Positions 52,741 to 61,928 of a stretch of DNA of 64,000 nt are shown piece after piece. The position numbers and the translations under genes are program-made. Numbering within the stretch: position 1 is the first letter of the stretch; each line of letters begins with the position of its first letter. Source of the DNA: Bacillota bacterium (lineage in GTDB: Bacteria; Bacillota; Clostridia; Acetivibrionales; DTU013); contig JAEYOP010000067.1 of the NCBI GenBank assembly GCA_023411575.1, positions 1 to 64,000 of the forward strand. The letters run 5' to 3'. The notes under the pieces are model-generated. The model was not told the origin of the DNA, did no database searches, and saw only the letters and a program-made list of their open reading frames with translations.

Positions 52741-52770
52741 TAGCTTTTGAAAAATAATTTTTATATTTCC

Positions 52771-52862
52771 TATATGTTTTGTCGTATTTATTTTTCAGAA
52801 TCCTTGACAACCGGTCCGATCCTGACTAAAATAAAGTATATTATTTCTATATGTTTACTTCT
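52771..52862 (+). promoter_or_regulatory. Promoter and possible operators of the hydrolase gene
   Basis: Plus strand TTGACA (52804-52809), 17 bp, TAAAAT (52827-52832). Motif-like sites lie before it (TATATGTTTTGTCGT, 52771-52785) and after it (TATATGTTTACTTCT, 52848-52862), both weaker than those at cysK. Confidence 0.65.
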
Positions 52863-52883
52863 ATTTATAAAAAGGAGGCAATT

Positions 52884-53705
52884 ATGCAAACAGCCATTGA
52901 GATAACACGCCGAGACTTTGTATTAAGAGGCACGCTTCATATTCCGGAGCATAACAGCGGCAGCATGCCTATTGTCATCCTGTATCACGGATTTGGCGGC
53001 AATAAGACCGGTCCCCATTTTCTATTCGTAAGATTATCAAGGATACTGGAGAGGCAGGGAATTGCCAGTGTAAGATTCGACTTTGCGGGGAGCGGCGAGA
53101 GCGACGGCGAGTTTTCCGGCATGACCCTGTCCGGCGAACTGGAGGATGCAAAGGCCATATTGGATTTTGTCAAAAAGCTGGAATGGGTTGATTCCCGGAG
53201 AATTTTTGTTACAGGCTTCAGTATGGGGGGTGCTGTGGCAAGTATGCTGGCGGGCATATATGCAAATGACATCCGGGGACTGTGCCTGTGGGCTCCGGCC
53301 GGCAACATGGCGGAGATCGCCCTGAAGGATTTTAAGCCTTCCCCCTTCGACAACGGCCGGTATGAATTCGACGGTCAGTTCGTCGCAAAAGGCTTTATTG
53401 AAAATATAAAGAAGCTGAATATTTACAAGACAGCCTCCGGCTATCCCGGGAGAGTACTGCTGCTTCACGGCAATGAAGACGAGATTGTGTCCATTGACGC
53501 CTCAGAAGAATATTTGAAGTATTATGGCGCAAAAGCGGAATTGAAGGTGATCAGCGGGGCTGACCACATGTTCAGCAGAGAGCAGTGGAAGCAGGCCGTT
53601 ATTACTCATACGACCATGTTCATTCTGCAATTGTCCGCCGACCTGATCCAAATGGTCCGGCCAGGATCTCCCGTCATTCCAGCTTCCTTGGAAGCGACAC
53701 GGTAA
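52884..53705 (+). CDS. Alpha/beta hydrolase
   Basis: 273 aa from the ATG at 52884 (AAAGGAGGC upstream). Serine-hydrolase fold with oxyanion region ILYHGFGGNKTG, nucleophile elbow GFSMGGAVA (Ser about 119), Asp in HGNEDEIVS and His in GADHMFSRE. It resembles acyl or cinnamoyl esterases of the BAAT/FrsA kind. Divergent from cysK and under similar operators, it may release an ester- or thioester-bound sulfur compound; that is inference. Its 3' end overlaps the convergent kinase gene by about 30 bp. Confidence 0.85.
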   Translation: MQTAIEITRRDFVLRGTLHIPEHNSGSMPIVILYHGFGGNKTGPHFLFVRLSRILERQGIASVRFDFAGSGESDGEFSGMTLSGELEDAKAILDFVKKLEWVDSRRIFVTGFSMGGAVASMLAGIYANDIRGLCLWAPAGNMAEIALKDFKPSPFDNGRYEFDGQFVAKGFIENIKKLNIYKTASGYPGRVLLLHGNEDEIVSIDASEEYLKYYGAKAELKVISGADHMFSREQWKQAVITHTTMFILQLSADLIQMVRPGSPVIPASLEATR

Positions 53706-55068
53706 ATTCGGCGCCTTCATCCAGCTCGCTTTGAACGGTTATCGTCCCCTTGTGCGCCTCCACGATGGCCCTGGATATGGTAAGGCCGATGCCGGCTCCG
53801 CCGGTGGACCGGTTTCTGGACTTGTCCGCCCGGTAGAACCGCTCAAAGATGTGGGGCAGATCCTCTGGCGGGATGCCCATTCCATTGTCGGAGACTGTAA
53901 TCTTAACCGTATCCTCGTCTCCCCGGACCCTTATCCCGATCTTCCCGCCGTCAGGCGTATATTTCAGCGCATTCGAAATCAGATTGACAATCACCTGGCT
54001 GATCTTGTCCCGATCCGCGTGGATGCCCTGTTTTTCTCCGCTGAAGTCCACCTGGATATGCTTGGAGCTGAATTCCGCCTCGTTCGCCTTTATAATGCTG
54101 AGAATCCGCTCCGTTACGTCAAATTCGGTTTTGTCCAGAATCAGGTTTTCCCTTTCAAACCGGGCAAGCTTTTCCAGGTCGCCCACCATCCGGTTGATCC
54201 GGATCACTTCCTCGTGACAGCTTTTCAAGCGTTCGGCGTCCGGCTTCCAGATGCCGTCGATCATGGCCTCCAGGTGGCCCTGGAGGGTTGCCAGCGGCGT
54301 CCGCAGCTCATGGGCCACATCCGCCGTCAGCCGCTTCCGGAGATTTTCCTGGTTCTGAAGCGTTTCCGCCAGATCGTTGATCGTCGTGGTAAGCTGCATG
54401 ATCTCCCGGGTGTCCGTCGTTTCCGTGATCCGGTCTGAAAAGGTTCCCCTGGAGATCATCCGCGCCGCTTTTATCACCCGCTGGATGGGCATGCTCAGCC
54501 GCTTTGCCATAAAAACCCCCATGACGAGGGCAAACAGCATAGAAAAGATCGCCGCGCCGAACAGGAGCGTATTCAGGGTGCTGATGAAGGCCAGATCGTT
54601 GTCGTTATAGTAATAAGGACCATAATAGCCGATCTGTACGGTCCCCACTTCTTTCAAATCGCTTTTGACCGGGTATTCCACCGACACGTAGCCGCCGTTC
54701 ATATCCGGCATGCGCCGGGCCATATTCCGGGACATATGTTCGATCATCTGCTGGCAGTAGCCGTTGTTGTATACCGTAGCGTCCCAGATCACGGCGCCGG
54801 CCTTGTCGGTCACCTTCACGATCAGGCCTTCCTCCAGCGCATTGACCCCGATGCTTTCGATCACATCGCTTCGCCATTTCAGGTCCCTGCCGTACTGCTG
54901 GCTGATCTGGGAGACGATGGAGGTGTTTTTATTCTCCTGATTCCGGATGATGTATTCCCGGAACTGCTTTTCCAGCAATACGTTTGACAGCAGCATGATG
55001 ATCGCCACGCAAACCAGCGTAACGACAACATAGGAAAGCGACAGCTTTGTTCTAAGCCCCTGTTTCAT
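53674..55068 (-). CDS. Sensor histidine kinase of the copper operon
   Basis: 464 aa from the ATG at 55068 (GAGGGGAGCAGG upstream). Helix 1 about 14-34, extracellular domain to about 160, helix 2 about 165-187, HAMP, HisKA with His253 (DVAHELRTPLATL) and HATPase (NLISNALKYTPDGG, DNGMGIPPEDL, GIGLTISRA). The extracellular loop has a cluster rich in Met and His (CQQMIEHMSRNMARRMPDM, residues 105-123), a likely Cu(I) binding site. It is the last gene of the copper operon and overlaps the regulator gene by 17 bp. Confidence 0.9.
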   Translation of the reverse strand: MKQGLRTKLSLSYVVVTLVCVAIIMLLSNVLLEKQFREYIIRNQENKNTSIVSQISQQYGRDLKWRSDVIESIGVNALEEGLIVKVTDKAGAVIWDATVYNNGYCQQMIEHMSRNMARRMPDMNGGYVSVEYPVKSDLKEVGTVQIGYYGPYYYNDNDLAFISTLNTLLFGAAIFSMLFALVMGVFMAKRLSMPIQRVIKAARMISRGTFSDRITETTDTREIMQLTTTINDLAETLQNQENLRKRLTADVAHELRTPLATLQGHLEAMIDGIWKPDAERLKSCHEEVIRINRMVGDLEKLARFERENLILDKTEFDVTERILSIIKANEAEFSSKHIQVDFSGEKQGIHADRDKISQVIVNLISNALKYTPDGGKIGIRVRGDEDTVKITVSDNGMGIPPEDLPHIFERFYRADKSRNRSTGGAGIGLTISRAIVEAHKGTITVQSELDEGAEFTVSLPRKLE

Positions 55069-55768
55069 CCTGCTCCCCTCCGAATCGGTAGCCAACGCCG
55101 TGAACAGTCAGGATATACCTGGGGTTTTTAGGCTCGGGCTCGATCTTCTGCCGTAAATTTTTGATATGGGTATCCACCGTCCGGTCATACCCGTCGAAAT
55201 CCTCTCCCAAAACAAGGGTGACAAGCTCATCACGGGTAAATACCTTTGCGGGATGCCCCACCAGAGTGATGAGCATCTTGAATTCGATGGGGGTAAGGCC
55301 CACCGTCTCGTCCAGCCGTTTGACTTCGTATTTGGCCGCGTTGATGGACAGCTCTCCCTGATTGAAGCGAAGAATATCCGTTTTATATCCGCCGCCGGCT
55401 TCCGTCCTTCTCAGTACCGCCGCCACTCTGGCAACCAGTTGCCTGGGGCTGAACGGCTTCGTGACATAATCGTCGGCACCGATGTCCAGCCCTTTCAGGA
55501 TATCTTCCTCCCCTATCTTGGCCGTCAGCATGATCACCGGCACCGCCGACCTTCTCCGGATCGCTTTGCAGACCTCTTCGCCGGTCATGTCCGGAAGCAT
55601 CAGGTCCAGTACAACCAGAGCGGGATCGGCGGCATCGAACAGACGGATCGCCTCTTTTCCGGTATAGGCCGAGCTGACCTCATACCCGCTGTTCTCCAGG
55701 TAGGACCGGACTACCTCTACGATTTTCAGTTCATCGTCCACAACCAGAATTCTTCTGCCTTGAACCAT
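55052..55768 (-). CDS. OmpR-family response regulator of the copper operon
   Basis: 238 aa: receiver domain with Asp11/Asp12 and phospho-acceptor Asp55 (LVVLDLMLPDMTG), then a winged-helix DNA-binding domain (VGLTPIEFKMLITLVGHPAKV, YDRTVDTHIKNLRQKI). Works with the kinase encoded immediately after it. It starts 4 bp after the CopZ stop. By context a CopR/CusR-like copper response. Confidence 0.92.
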   Translation of the reverse strand: MVQGRRILVVDDELKIVEVVRSYLENSGYEVSSAYTGKEAIRLFDAADPALVVLDLMLPDMTGEEVCKAIRRRSAVPVIMLTAKIGEEDILKGLDIGADDYVTKPFSPRQLVARVAAVLRRTEAGGGYKTDILRFNQGELSINAAKYEVKRLDETVGLTPIEFKMLITLVGHPAKVFTRDELVTLVLGEDFDGYDRTVDTHIKNLRQKIEPEPKNPRYILTVHGVGYRFGGEQDETGA

Positions 55769-55772
55769 TTCC

Positions 55773-55985
55773 CTATCCTACGTCGTAGCCCTGGTCCTCG
55801 ATGGCATCCTTGATCGCCTTCAGGGTCACCCTGCCCGGATCGTAATCCACCGTTACCGTTTTCCCCTTCAGGTCCACCGAGACGCTTTCCACTCCGCCCA
55901 GGGCGCCGACCGCCTTTTTGACGCTGGCTTCGCAGTGCCCGCAGGACATTCCTTGAACGTTTAAAGTCGTAATTTCCTTTGCCAT
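55773..55985 (-). CDS. copZ: Copper chaperone, CopZ-like
   Basis: 70-aa heavy-metal-associated domain with the metal motif GMSCGHC (Cys15, Cys18) and the usual ferredoxin-like sequence ending LKAIKDAIEDQGYDV. It would hand Cu(I) to the P-type ATPase encoded 32 bp upstream. Confidence 0.92.
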   Translation of the reverse strand: MAKEITTLNVQGMSCGHCEASVKKAVGALGGVESVSVDLKGKTVTVDYDPGRVTLKAIKDAIEDQGYDVG

Positions 55986-56017
55986 ACTCTATATCCCTCC
56001 TGTTATTTTTTTGTAAC

Positions 56018-58480
56018 TCATTTTATCCACTCCTGGTTTTTCCATTCCTCTACGCTTCCGGGACCGCTGTCCGGCGTAAAGCTCTTCAAACTCAGGGAAT
56101 TCGTGACGACCGAAACAGAGCTGAACGCCATCGCCCCGCCGGCGATCATCGGGTTCAGCAGGCCGAAGGCCGCGAACGGAATGCCGATGGTATTGTAAAA
56201 GAACGCCCAGAACAGGTTCTGCCGGATCTTTCTCATGGTCCTTCTGGACAGGCGTATTGCAGCCGGTATGGTCCGGAGGTCTCCCCGCATGAGCGTGATG
56301 TCCGCAGCTTCAATGGCTACATCCGTGCCGGTTCCGATGGCCATGCCGATATCGGCGGTGGCAAGTGCAGGAGCGTCGTTGATGCCGTCGCCGACCATGG
56401 CGACGATTTTCCCCAGGGCCTTGAGCTTTTCAACCTCCCGGGCCTTGTTTTCGGGAAGGACCTCCGCCAGCACGTTCTTGATGCCGACCTGTCCGGCAAT
56501 GGCGTCCGCCGTCCTCCGGTTGTCCCCGGTGATCATATAGACTTCGATCCCCATGCCTTGAAGCTCTTTTATGGCCGACCCCGAGCTCTCCTTCAGGGTA
56601 TCGGCAACCGCGATGATTGCCTCGAGTCCTTTCCCGGAAGCAAGCAGCATGGCCGTTTTTCCGTTATCCTCCAGTTCGGCGAGAAGGTTCTCCACCGGAG
56701 CCGTATCGATGGCCTGTTCCTCCATCAGCTTTCTTGTCCCTATATACAGCGCCTTGTTGTAAACAACGGCCTTGACGCCGCGCCCCGGAATAGCTTCAAA
56801 GCTTTCCGGATCGTGAACCGCGCCGAATTCCTGCTTCCCTTTTTCATAAATGGCCGCCCCCAGCGGATGCTCGGAATTCTTTTCCGCCATGGCGGCATAC
56901 CGCAGGATCTCGTCCCGGTCCATCCCGGCAAGGGAGATGATATCCGTGACCTCGGGCTTGCCGTTGGTGATGGTGCCGGTTTTGTCCAACACCACCGCAT
57001 TGAGCTTGTACGCCGTTTCCAGGTGTTCGCCGCCCTTTATGAGAATCCCGTTTTCCGCGCCTTTTCCCGTACCGACCATGATCGCCGTCGGGGTGGCGAG
57101 GCCCAGCGCGCACGGACATGCGATCACCAGCACCGCCACGGCGCTGACGATGGCCTTCGTAATATCCCCTGTAACCAGGACCCAGGCCAGGAATGTCACC
57201 AGGGCGATCCCCACAACAACGGGAACAAATATTCCGGATACCCGGTCGGCGATTTTCTGGATCGGAGCCTTCGAGCCCTGGGCGTCTTCCACCATCTTGA
57301 CGATCTGGGACAATACCGTATCCTTGCCGACCTTCGTCGCCTCGAACCGGAAGGTGCCGAACTTGTTGATCGTAGCGCCGATGCACGGATCGCCCGGCTT
57401 CTTTTCCACCGGGAGACTCTCGCCCGTCAGCATGGATTCGTCGATGGACGAACGGCCTTCAAGGATCCTGCCGTCCACCGGTATTTTTTCACCCGGCCGC
57501 ACCACAACGATGTCGCCGGCCTCCACTTCCTCAATGGGAATATCGACTTCCGTCCCGTCCCGGAGTACCCTCGCCGTTTTCGCCTGAAGACCCATCAGCT
57601 TTTTAATGGCCTCCGAGGTTTTGCCCTTTGCCACCGCTTCAAAATATTTACCCAATAAAATGAGTGTGATGATCACCGCAGCCGCTTCAAAGTACAGATC
57701 CTTCATGCCGTTCATCCCCGGCTCCTCGAAAAACACATTATAAAGGCTATAGAAATAAGCCGCCGACGTTCCCATGGAGATCAGAACGTCCATGTTGGCG
57801 CTTTTTGACCGGAGCGCATAATAGGCATGCTTGTAAAAACGAAAGCCGATAATGAACTGGACCGGCGTCGCAACGGCTAACTGGAAATACGGATTGTGAA
57901 GGAAGGGAACATCGCTCCCAAGCATGGACAGCAGCATGGCCAGGAGCAGGGGCGAGCTCAGCAGGGCCGAAACCAGCAGCGAAAGCTTCAGGCTTTTGAT
58001 TTCCTTTTCCCTTCGCTCCTTTTCCCGGTCGGCCGTCACCTCTTCCGCCTTTTCCGCGCCATATCCCAGGGTCCTGACCGCGTCGGCCAGCTCCGAAACC
58101 CTGATCCGGGCGGGATCGTATTCGACGGTCGCCTTCTGGGTCGTCAGGTTGACATTGGCGGAAACGACGCCTTCCAACCGGCCCAGCTTCTTTTCAATCC
58201 TCGCGGAACAGGCCGCGCAGGTCATGCCGGTTATATTCAATACGGCCTTCCCGCCGCCGGCTTCCTTTTCCTTAATAACGCCGTATCCGAGCTTGCCGAC
58301 CACGTCCTCCAGCATTTTCGGCTCCACCTGCTGATCCTCATACTCGACGGTGGCCTTTTCCATTGCGTAATTGACATTGGCGGAACGGACTCCCTCCAGC
58401 CTTCCAAGTCCCTTTTCGATCCTGGCCGCACAGGCGGCGCAGGACATGCCCGATATTTTCAACGATTCCTTTCGAACCAT
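56018..58480 (-). CDS. copA: Copper-exporting P1B-type ATPase
   Basis: 820 aa from the ATG at 58480. Two N-terminal metal-binding domains (GMSCAAC at 11-17, GMTCAAC near 84), eight membrane helices, the transport motif CPC in VIACPCALGLATPTA, the phosphorylated Asp in DKTGTITNG, the SEHPLG motif and GDGINDAPAL. Exports Cu(I). Lies between the HMA/SafE/cupredoxin gene and copZ in one operon. Confidence 0.95.
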   Translation of the reverse strand: MVRKESLKISGMSCAACAARIEKGLGRLEGVRSANVNYAMEKATVEYEDQQVEPKMLEDVVGKLGYGVIKEKEAGGGKAVLNITGMTCAACSARIEKKLGRLEGVVSANVNLTTQKATVEYDPARIRVSELADAVRTLGYGAEKAEEVTADREKERREKEIKSLKLSLLVSALLSSPLLLAMLLSMLGSDVPFLHNPYFQLAVATPVQFIIGFRFYKHAYYALRSKSANMDVLISMGTSAAYFYSLYNVFFEEPGMNGMKDLYFEAAAVIITLILLGKYFEAVAKGKTSEAIKKLMGLQAKTARVLRDGTEVDIPIEEVEAGDIVVVRPGEKIPVDGRILEGRSSIDESMLTGESLPVEKKPGDPCIGATINKFGTFRFEATKVGKDTVLSQIVKMVEDAQGSKAPIQKIADRVSGIFVPVVVGIALVTFLAWVLVTGDITKAIVSAVAVLVIACPCALGLATPTAIMVGTGKGAENGILIKGGEHLETAYKLNAVVLDKTGTITNGKPEVTDIISLAGMDRDEILRYAAMAEKNSEHPLGAAIYEKGKQEFGAVHDPESFEAIPGRGVKAVVYNKALYIGTRKLMEEQAIDTAPVENLLAELEDNGKTAMLLASGKGLEAIIAVADTLKESSGSAIKELQGMGIEVYMITGDNRRTADAIAGQVGIKNVLAEVLPENKAREVEKLKALGKIVAMVGDGINDAPALATADIGMAIGTGTDVAIEAADITLMRGDLRTIPAAIRLSRRTMRKIRQNLFWAFFYNTIGIPFAAFGLLNPMIAGGAMAFSSVSVVTNSLSLKSFTPDSGPGSVEEWKNQEWIK

Positions 58481-58600
58481 ATATTCACTTCCCTTATGTT
58501 CTGTCGATTTATCCCAATGCCTTAATAGTACCACCACATAGTATCTACCACTTTTGCGTAGTCATGAAGCAGGTTCCTGCCACACCGGAAAGCAAAATGC

Positions 58601-60163
58601 TCATCCGCCGGAGGTCCCGGTCTGCGGTAGAACTCCGCCGCAGCAGCCTCCAATGGCGCCGCCCGCATCATCGGCAGCGCCTCCGGCCAAACCGGACCCC
58701 GCCGATTGCACTATATCACTATTCGAAACGTTTGTCACGTCCTCGACGACTTTTATAGTGCTGCGGATCATCCCCATCCAGCAGCTATAGGGAATCGTCC
58801 CGGCCTCGTCCGGCGTAAATTCGATCAGGTTGTCGCCGGGCACCAGCTTCCGCGTAATGTCCATCCCGGGGATGATAAGAGTCCCATTGCATCCGTTTAT
58901 ATCCCCCTCCTCCGCCCGGATCGTCCATTTGACCGGAATCCCTTTCTGGACGATGATGGGCGTATACCTGCCCGGCTCCAGCCTGGTTTCCACCACCTGG
59001 GAATCCCCTTCCATCCGGGCGACGCTTCCGGCAGCCGACGCGGCATAAGCCGAGCCGCCCGGAAGAATGCCGGGCAGGCTGATCCCGGACAGGCTCAGCC
59101 CCCTGTTCAGCATGATGACGCCGAGGATGACAACCAGCATGGCGCTGGCTTTCAGCATCCTGCGCGTAAATTTGCCGCTCAGGAAGGAACTGACGGCGCC
59201 GAAGCCGAACATCAGCGGCAGTGTGCCGAGGCTGAAAAAGAACATGGACGCCGCGCCGGCCAGGGCGTTGCCCGTCCCCAGCGCATAAATCTGCATCGCC
59301 TGCAGCGGCCCGCAGGGCATGAGGCCGTTCAACAGGCCTACATAAAACGGTCCGTACTTTCCGCCGGCATTCCGGGCCTTATCCCCGAAAAACCTCGGCA
59401 TTCTCGGGTTCAGCCTGCGCAGCCACGGGAATACGCCCAGCATGTTGATCCCCATGATCACCATAAAAACGCCGGACAGGACCGCAACAATCCCCTTGGC
59501 CATGCCGGAAAAGCTTACGGCGGAGCCCAGGGCTCCTACTATTCCGCCCAGCACCGTATAGGATACGACCCTTCCGGCATTATACAGCAGGCTTGGCTTC
59601 AGCCTTGCCGCCTTGCCGGGTTCGCCGCTGCCGGACTGGTAGGAAATGCATTGCGAAAGATTGATTCCCCCGCACATTGCCATACAGTGGAGCGACGTTA
59701 TCACGCCGACCGCAAAAAGGATGCCGTACCCCATATTCGGGTTTACCTGCGGTATAAAGTTAAAGCCGACCGTATTCTGGATAATGACATAAAGCGCAAC
59801 AACAATAACAGCGATACCCGCCAACTGGGGGACGGTCATCTTGTCTTCCGTTTTCCCGCCGGACGGCTTTCCCTCCGCCTCTGCCGATTTCCGGGCCGCC
59901 CCCGCCTGTACCGCCCCTGCCCCGTTCACCCGGTCCCTGTTTTTGTTCTTGACCGTGTAATCGAGGGTTTCGATCTCATCCTGGATCTCATCCAGGGAGA
60001 CCACATTGGCGTCATAAGTTACATAAACATTGGAGCTGCTGTAAATAGCCTTTGCTTCGACGACGCCCTCCAGCTTTTTCAGCCTGTTTTCGATTCGAGC
60101 TTCACAGCCGGCGCAGGTCATTCCGCCCACCGGGACAACCTTGCGCAATATTTTCTGTTCCAT
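58601..60163 (-). CDS. HMA / SafE-type transporter / cupredoxin three-part membrane protein
   Basis: 520 aa in three parts: an N-terminal heavy-metal-associated domain (GGMTCAGCEAR), a six-helix SafE/DsbD-like membrane core (SLHCMAMCGGINLSQC, GLLNGLMPCGPLQAMQIYALG), and a C-terminal cupredoxin-like domain (YTPIIVQKGIPVKWTIRAEEG, YSCWMGM ligands). The tail is Gly/Cys-rich (GGAIGGCCGG). The family occurs with copper genes in Firmicutes and probably moves or oxidises copper at the outer face. Between the DUF2318 gene and copA. Confidence 0.88.
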   Translation of the reverse strand: MEQKILRKVVPVGGMTCAGCEARIENRLKKLEGVVEAKAIYSSSNVYVTYDANVVSLDEIQDEIETLDYTVKNKNRDRVNGAGAVQAGAARKSAEAEGKPSGGKTEDKMTVPQLAGIAVIVVALYVIIQNTVGFNFIPQVNPNMGYGILFAVGVITSLHCMAMCGGINLSQCISYQSGSGEPGKAARLKPSLLYNAGRVVSYTVLGGIVGALGSAVSFSGMAKGIVAVLSGVFMVIMGINMLGVFPWLRRLNPRMPRFFGDKARNAGGKYGPFYVGLLNGLMPCGPLQAMQIYALGTGNALAGAASMFFFSLGTLPLMFGFGAVSSFLSGKFTRRMLKASAMLVVILGVIMLNRGLSLSGISLPGILPGGSAYAASAAGSVARMEGDSQVVETRLEPGRYTPIIVQKGIPVKWTIRAEEGDINGCNGTLIIPGMDITRKLVPGDNLIEFTPDEAGTIPYSCWMGMIRSTIKVVEDVTNVSNSDIVQSAGSGLAGGAADDAGGAIGGCCGGVLPQTGTSGG

Positions 60164-60212
60164 GAATTTCCCTCCGAACTGCCTTGTGCCTTATACCTTG
60201 CGCCTCGCGCCA

Positions 60213-60686
60213 TTACCGCTTCCAGTTATTGAACAATTCCTTATACTGTACCAGGAAGTCCTTCGATATCGTTATATTCGTACCGTCCTCCGTTTTATTT
60301 TCGTCCAGGATCGGCACCGGATTGCAGCCGCCTTTGATTTTTTCCACCTGGTCCATTGCGAATACATTGCCGCAGTTCTGGCAGACCAGGGTATCCCCTT
60401 CCTGCTTGTAATAGCCTCTCCCGGAATCGTAGCATACCTGGCAGGTATTGAAGGCGGTCCTTATCGTCCCGTCGCTTGCTTTCACCGCAAGGACCTCCAT
60501 TTTTGTTCCATCCGCTTTATAGGGATAAAACCGGACTGTTTCGGTGATATCGCTTTTCCGGATCAGGAGATCGCCCCCCGGAGCGGCGGCATTTTCATTT
60601 CTTCCCACAAAGCCTCTCACGGCAAGCGTAATGGCCGCCAATATGACAACGGCGCCCAGGACGGCATATAACTTGGTTCTGCCCAT
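60213..60686 (-). CDS. DUF2318-type membrane-anchored metal protein
   Basis: 157 aa from the ATG at 60686 (GGAGG eight bases before); one N-terminal helix, then the DUF2318 domain with CQVC, CQNC and a lone Cys in GGCNP, enough for metal or Fe-S binding. DUF2318 proteins accompany metal-transport genes, such as those for iron or copper. First gene of the copper operon. Confidence 0.82.
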   Translation of the reverse strand: MGRTKLYAVLGAVVILAAITLAVRGFVGRNENAAAPGGDLLIRKSDITETVRFYPYKADGTKMEVLAVKASDGTIRTAFNTCQVCYDSGRGYYKQEGDTLVCQNCGNVFAMDQVEKIKGGCNPVPILDENKTEDGTNITISKDFLVQYKELFNNWKR

Positions 60687-60809
60687 CGCGGAATCCTCCA
60701 TTTTCTTTGTTTCCTTCATCATAGCAAAGGGTTGTGAAGATTATATGAAGATAAAACGGGTATATATATATAATATTTAGAGTATAAAAGTATTGGGGAG
60801 GTAAGTAAA

Positions 60810-61409
60810 ATGACAAACGACTTTTTAGCAGCGATTCAAAATAGAAGATCCGTCTATGGGATCAGTAAGGAATCCGGTATTTCAGAGCAAAGAATTCTTG
60901 AAATTATTCAGGACTCGGTAAAACACGCCCCCTCCGCTTTTAATTCCCAGAGTGGGAGAGCGGTTCTTCTATTGGGGGGACAGCACGACAAATTATGGGG
61001 CCTCACGCTGGAAGCGCTCAGAGAAATCGTCCCCGGCAATGTCTTTTCCCAGACGGAGGAAAAAATAAACTCCTTCCGGAACGGGTACGGCACCGTTTTA
61101 TTCTTTGAGGACCAGAGCGTCGTAGAGAATCTCCAGAACCAGTTTCCTCTTTACAGGGATAATTTCCCCATCTGGTCAGGACACTCCTCCGGAATGCTGC
61201 AGTTTATCGTATGGACCGCCCTTGAACTGGAAGGGCTCGGCGCTTCGCTCCAGCATTACAATCCGCTCATTGACGCCAAGGTGAAAAAGGAATGGAACAT
61301 CCCGGAGTATTGGAAGCTGATTGCGCAAATGCCCTTTGGCAAGCCGACCGCGGCCCCGGCGCAAAAGGATTTTCTGCCCGTGGAGGACCGGGTGAAGGTT
61401 TTCCGTTAA
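60810..61409 (+). CDS. Nitroreductase-family flavoprotein
   Basis: 199 aa of the Hbn1-like nitroreductase group: NRRSVYGISKES, HAPSAFNSQSGRAVLL near the start and WNIPEYWKLIAQMPFGKPTAAP near the end. FMN-dependent reduction of nitro or quinone compounds is the family activity; the natural substrate is open. GGGGAGG precedes the ATG, and TATAAT (60766-60771) may be its -10. It is the last island gene, ending about 70 bp before attR. Confidence 0.88.
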   Translation: MTNDFLAAIQNRRSVYGISKESGISEQRILEIIQDSVKHAPSAFNSQSGRAVLLLGGQHDKLWGLTLEALREIVPGNVFSQTEEKINSFRNGYGTVLFFEDQSVVENLQNQFPLYRDNFPIWSGHSSGMLQFIVWTALELEGLGASLQHYNPLIDAKVKKEWNIPEYWKLIAQMPFGKPTAAPAQKDFLPVEDRVKVFR

Positions 61410-61477
61410 AAAGCGCTTTTGATGCAACAGAGCAGGGTGCAGGCCTTGTGACGCGGCCTTTCGCACCTTGTTTTGTT

Positions 61478-61499
61478 GTGTTCAGGAGACAGCGCCATG
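61478..61499. other. attR of the 46-kb island
   Basis: Island-side arm GTGTTCAGGAGAC (61478-61490), 5-bp spacer, shared core CATG (61496-61499), then ATPase coding sequence. The arm matches the left-end arm inverted in 10 of 13 positions. Confidence 0.82.
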
Positions 61500-61781
61500 T
61501 GGCGATGTGCCATCTATCATGGCTACTCCGATCCTGGGGATCACCAGCCCGTCAAGGCTGCTATTGTCGCTGGAACAGTGCATGAATTCGGCATCGTAGC
61601 CTTTTTCAACCAGAACCGCGGCTGTTTTTTTCATAAAGGTGCTTTTTCCGACGCCCGGCCCTCCCTTCAGAATAAAGATCCTCCTGGCGTCCTCCTGGCG
61701 AAGGATGTATTTGTAGAAGCTGAAAAAGCCCTTCGACGTATTCCCGCCGGGGAACATGTGCCTGATTTTTCCTTTCGGCAT
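61482..61781 (-). pseudogene. N-terminal third of the interrupted P-loop ATPase
   Basis: 99 codons from the ATG at 61781 (GGAGGGG nine bases upstream), holding the family opening GKIRHMFPGGNTSKGF and the true Walker A GGPGVGKSTFMKKT, then HCSSDNSSLDGLVIP and MIDGTSPH. The frame then runs into island DNA and stops after GAVS. The rest of the gene is at 14620-15447. With its own ribosome site it may still make a short, probably inactive, peptide. Confidence 0.9.
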
Positions 61782-61854
61782 GATCACCCCTCCATTCCCT
61801 TTTATGATATGCTTGAAATCCGTCGATGTTTCACAGCGCATTTCCAAGGAACTA

Positions 61855-61883
61855 GAGACAAAAGGCACTGAAAAGTTTATAAT
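61855..61883 (+). promoter_or_regulatory. Candidate promoter of the aldolase gene
   Basis: GAGACA (61855-61860), 17 bp, TATAAT (61878-61883), 46 bp before the aldolase start. The -10 is perfect, the -35 is poor. Confidence 0.5.
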
Positions 61884-61928
61884 AGGAACAGGAAAACAGA
61901 GGAAGAAACCAATCAAGGAGGCTGTAAA

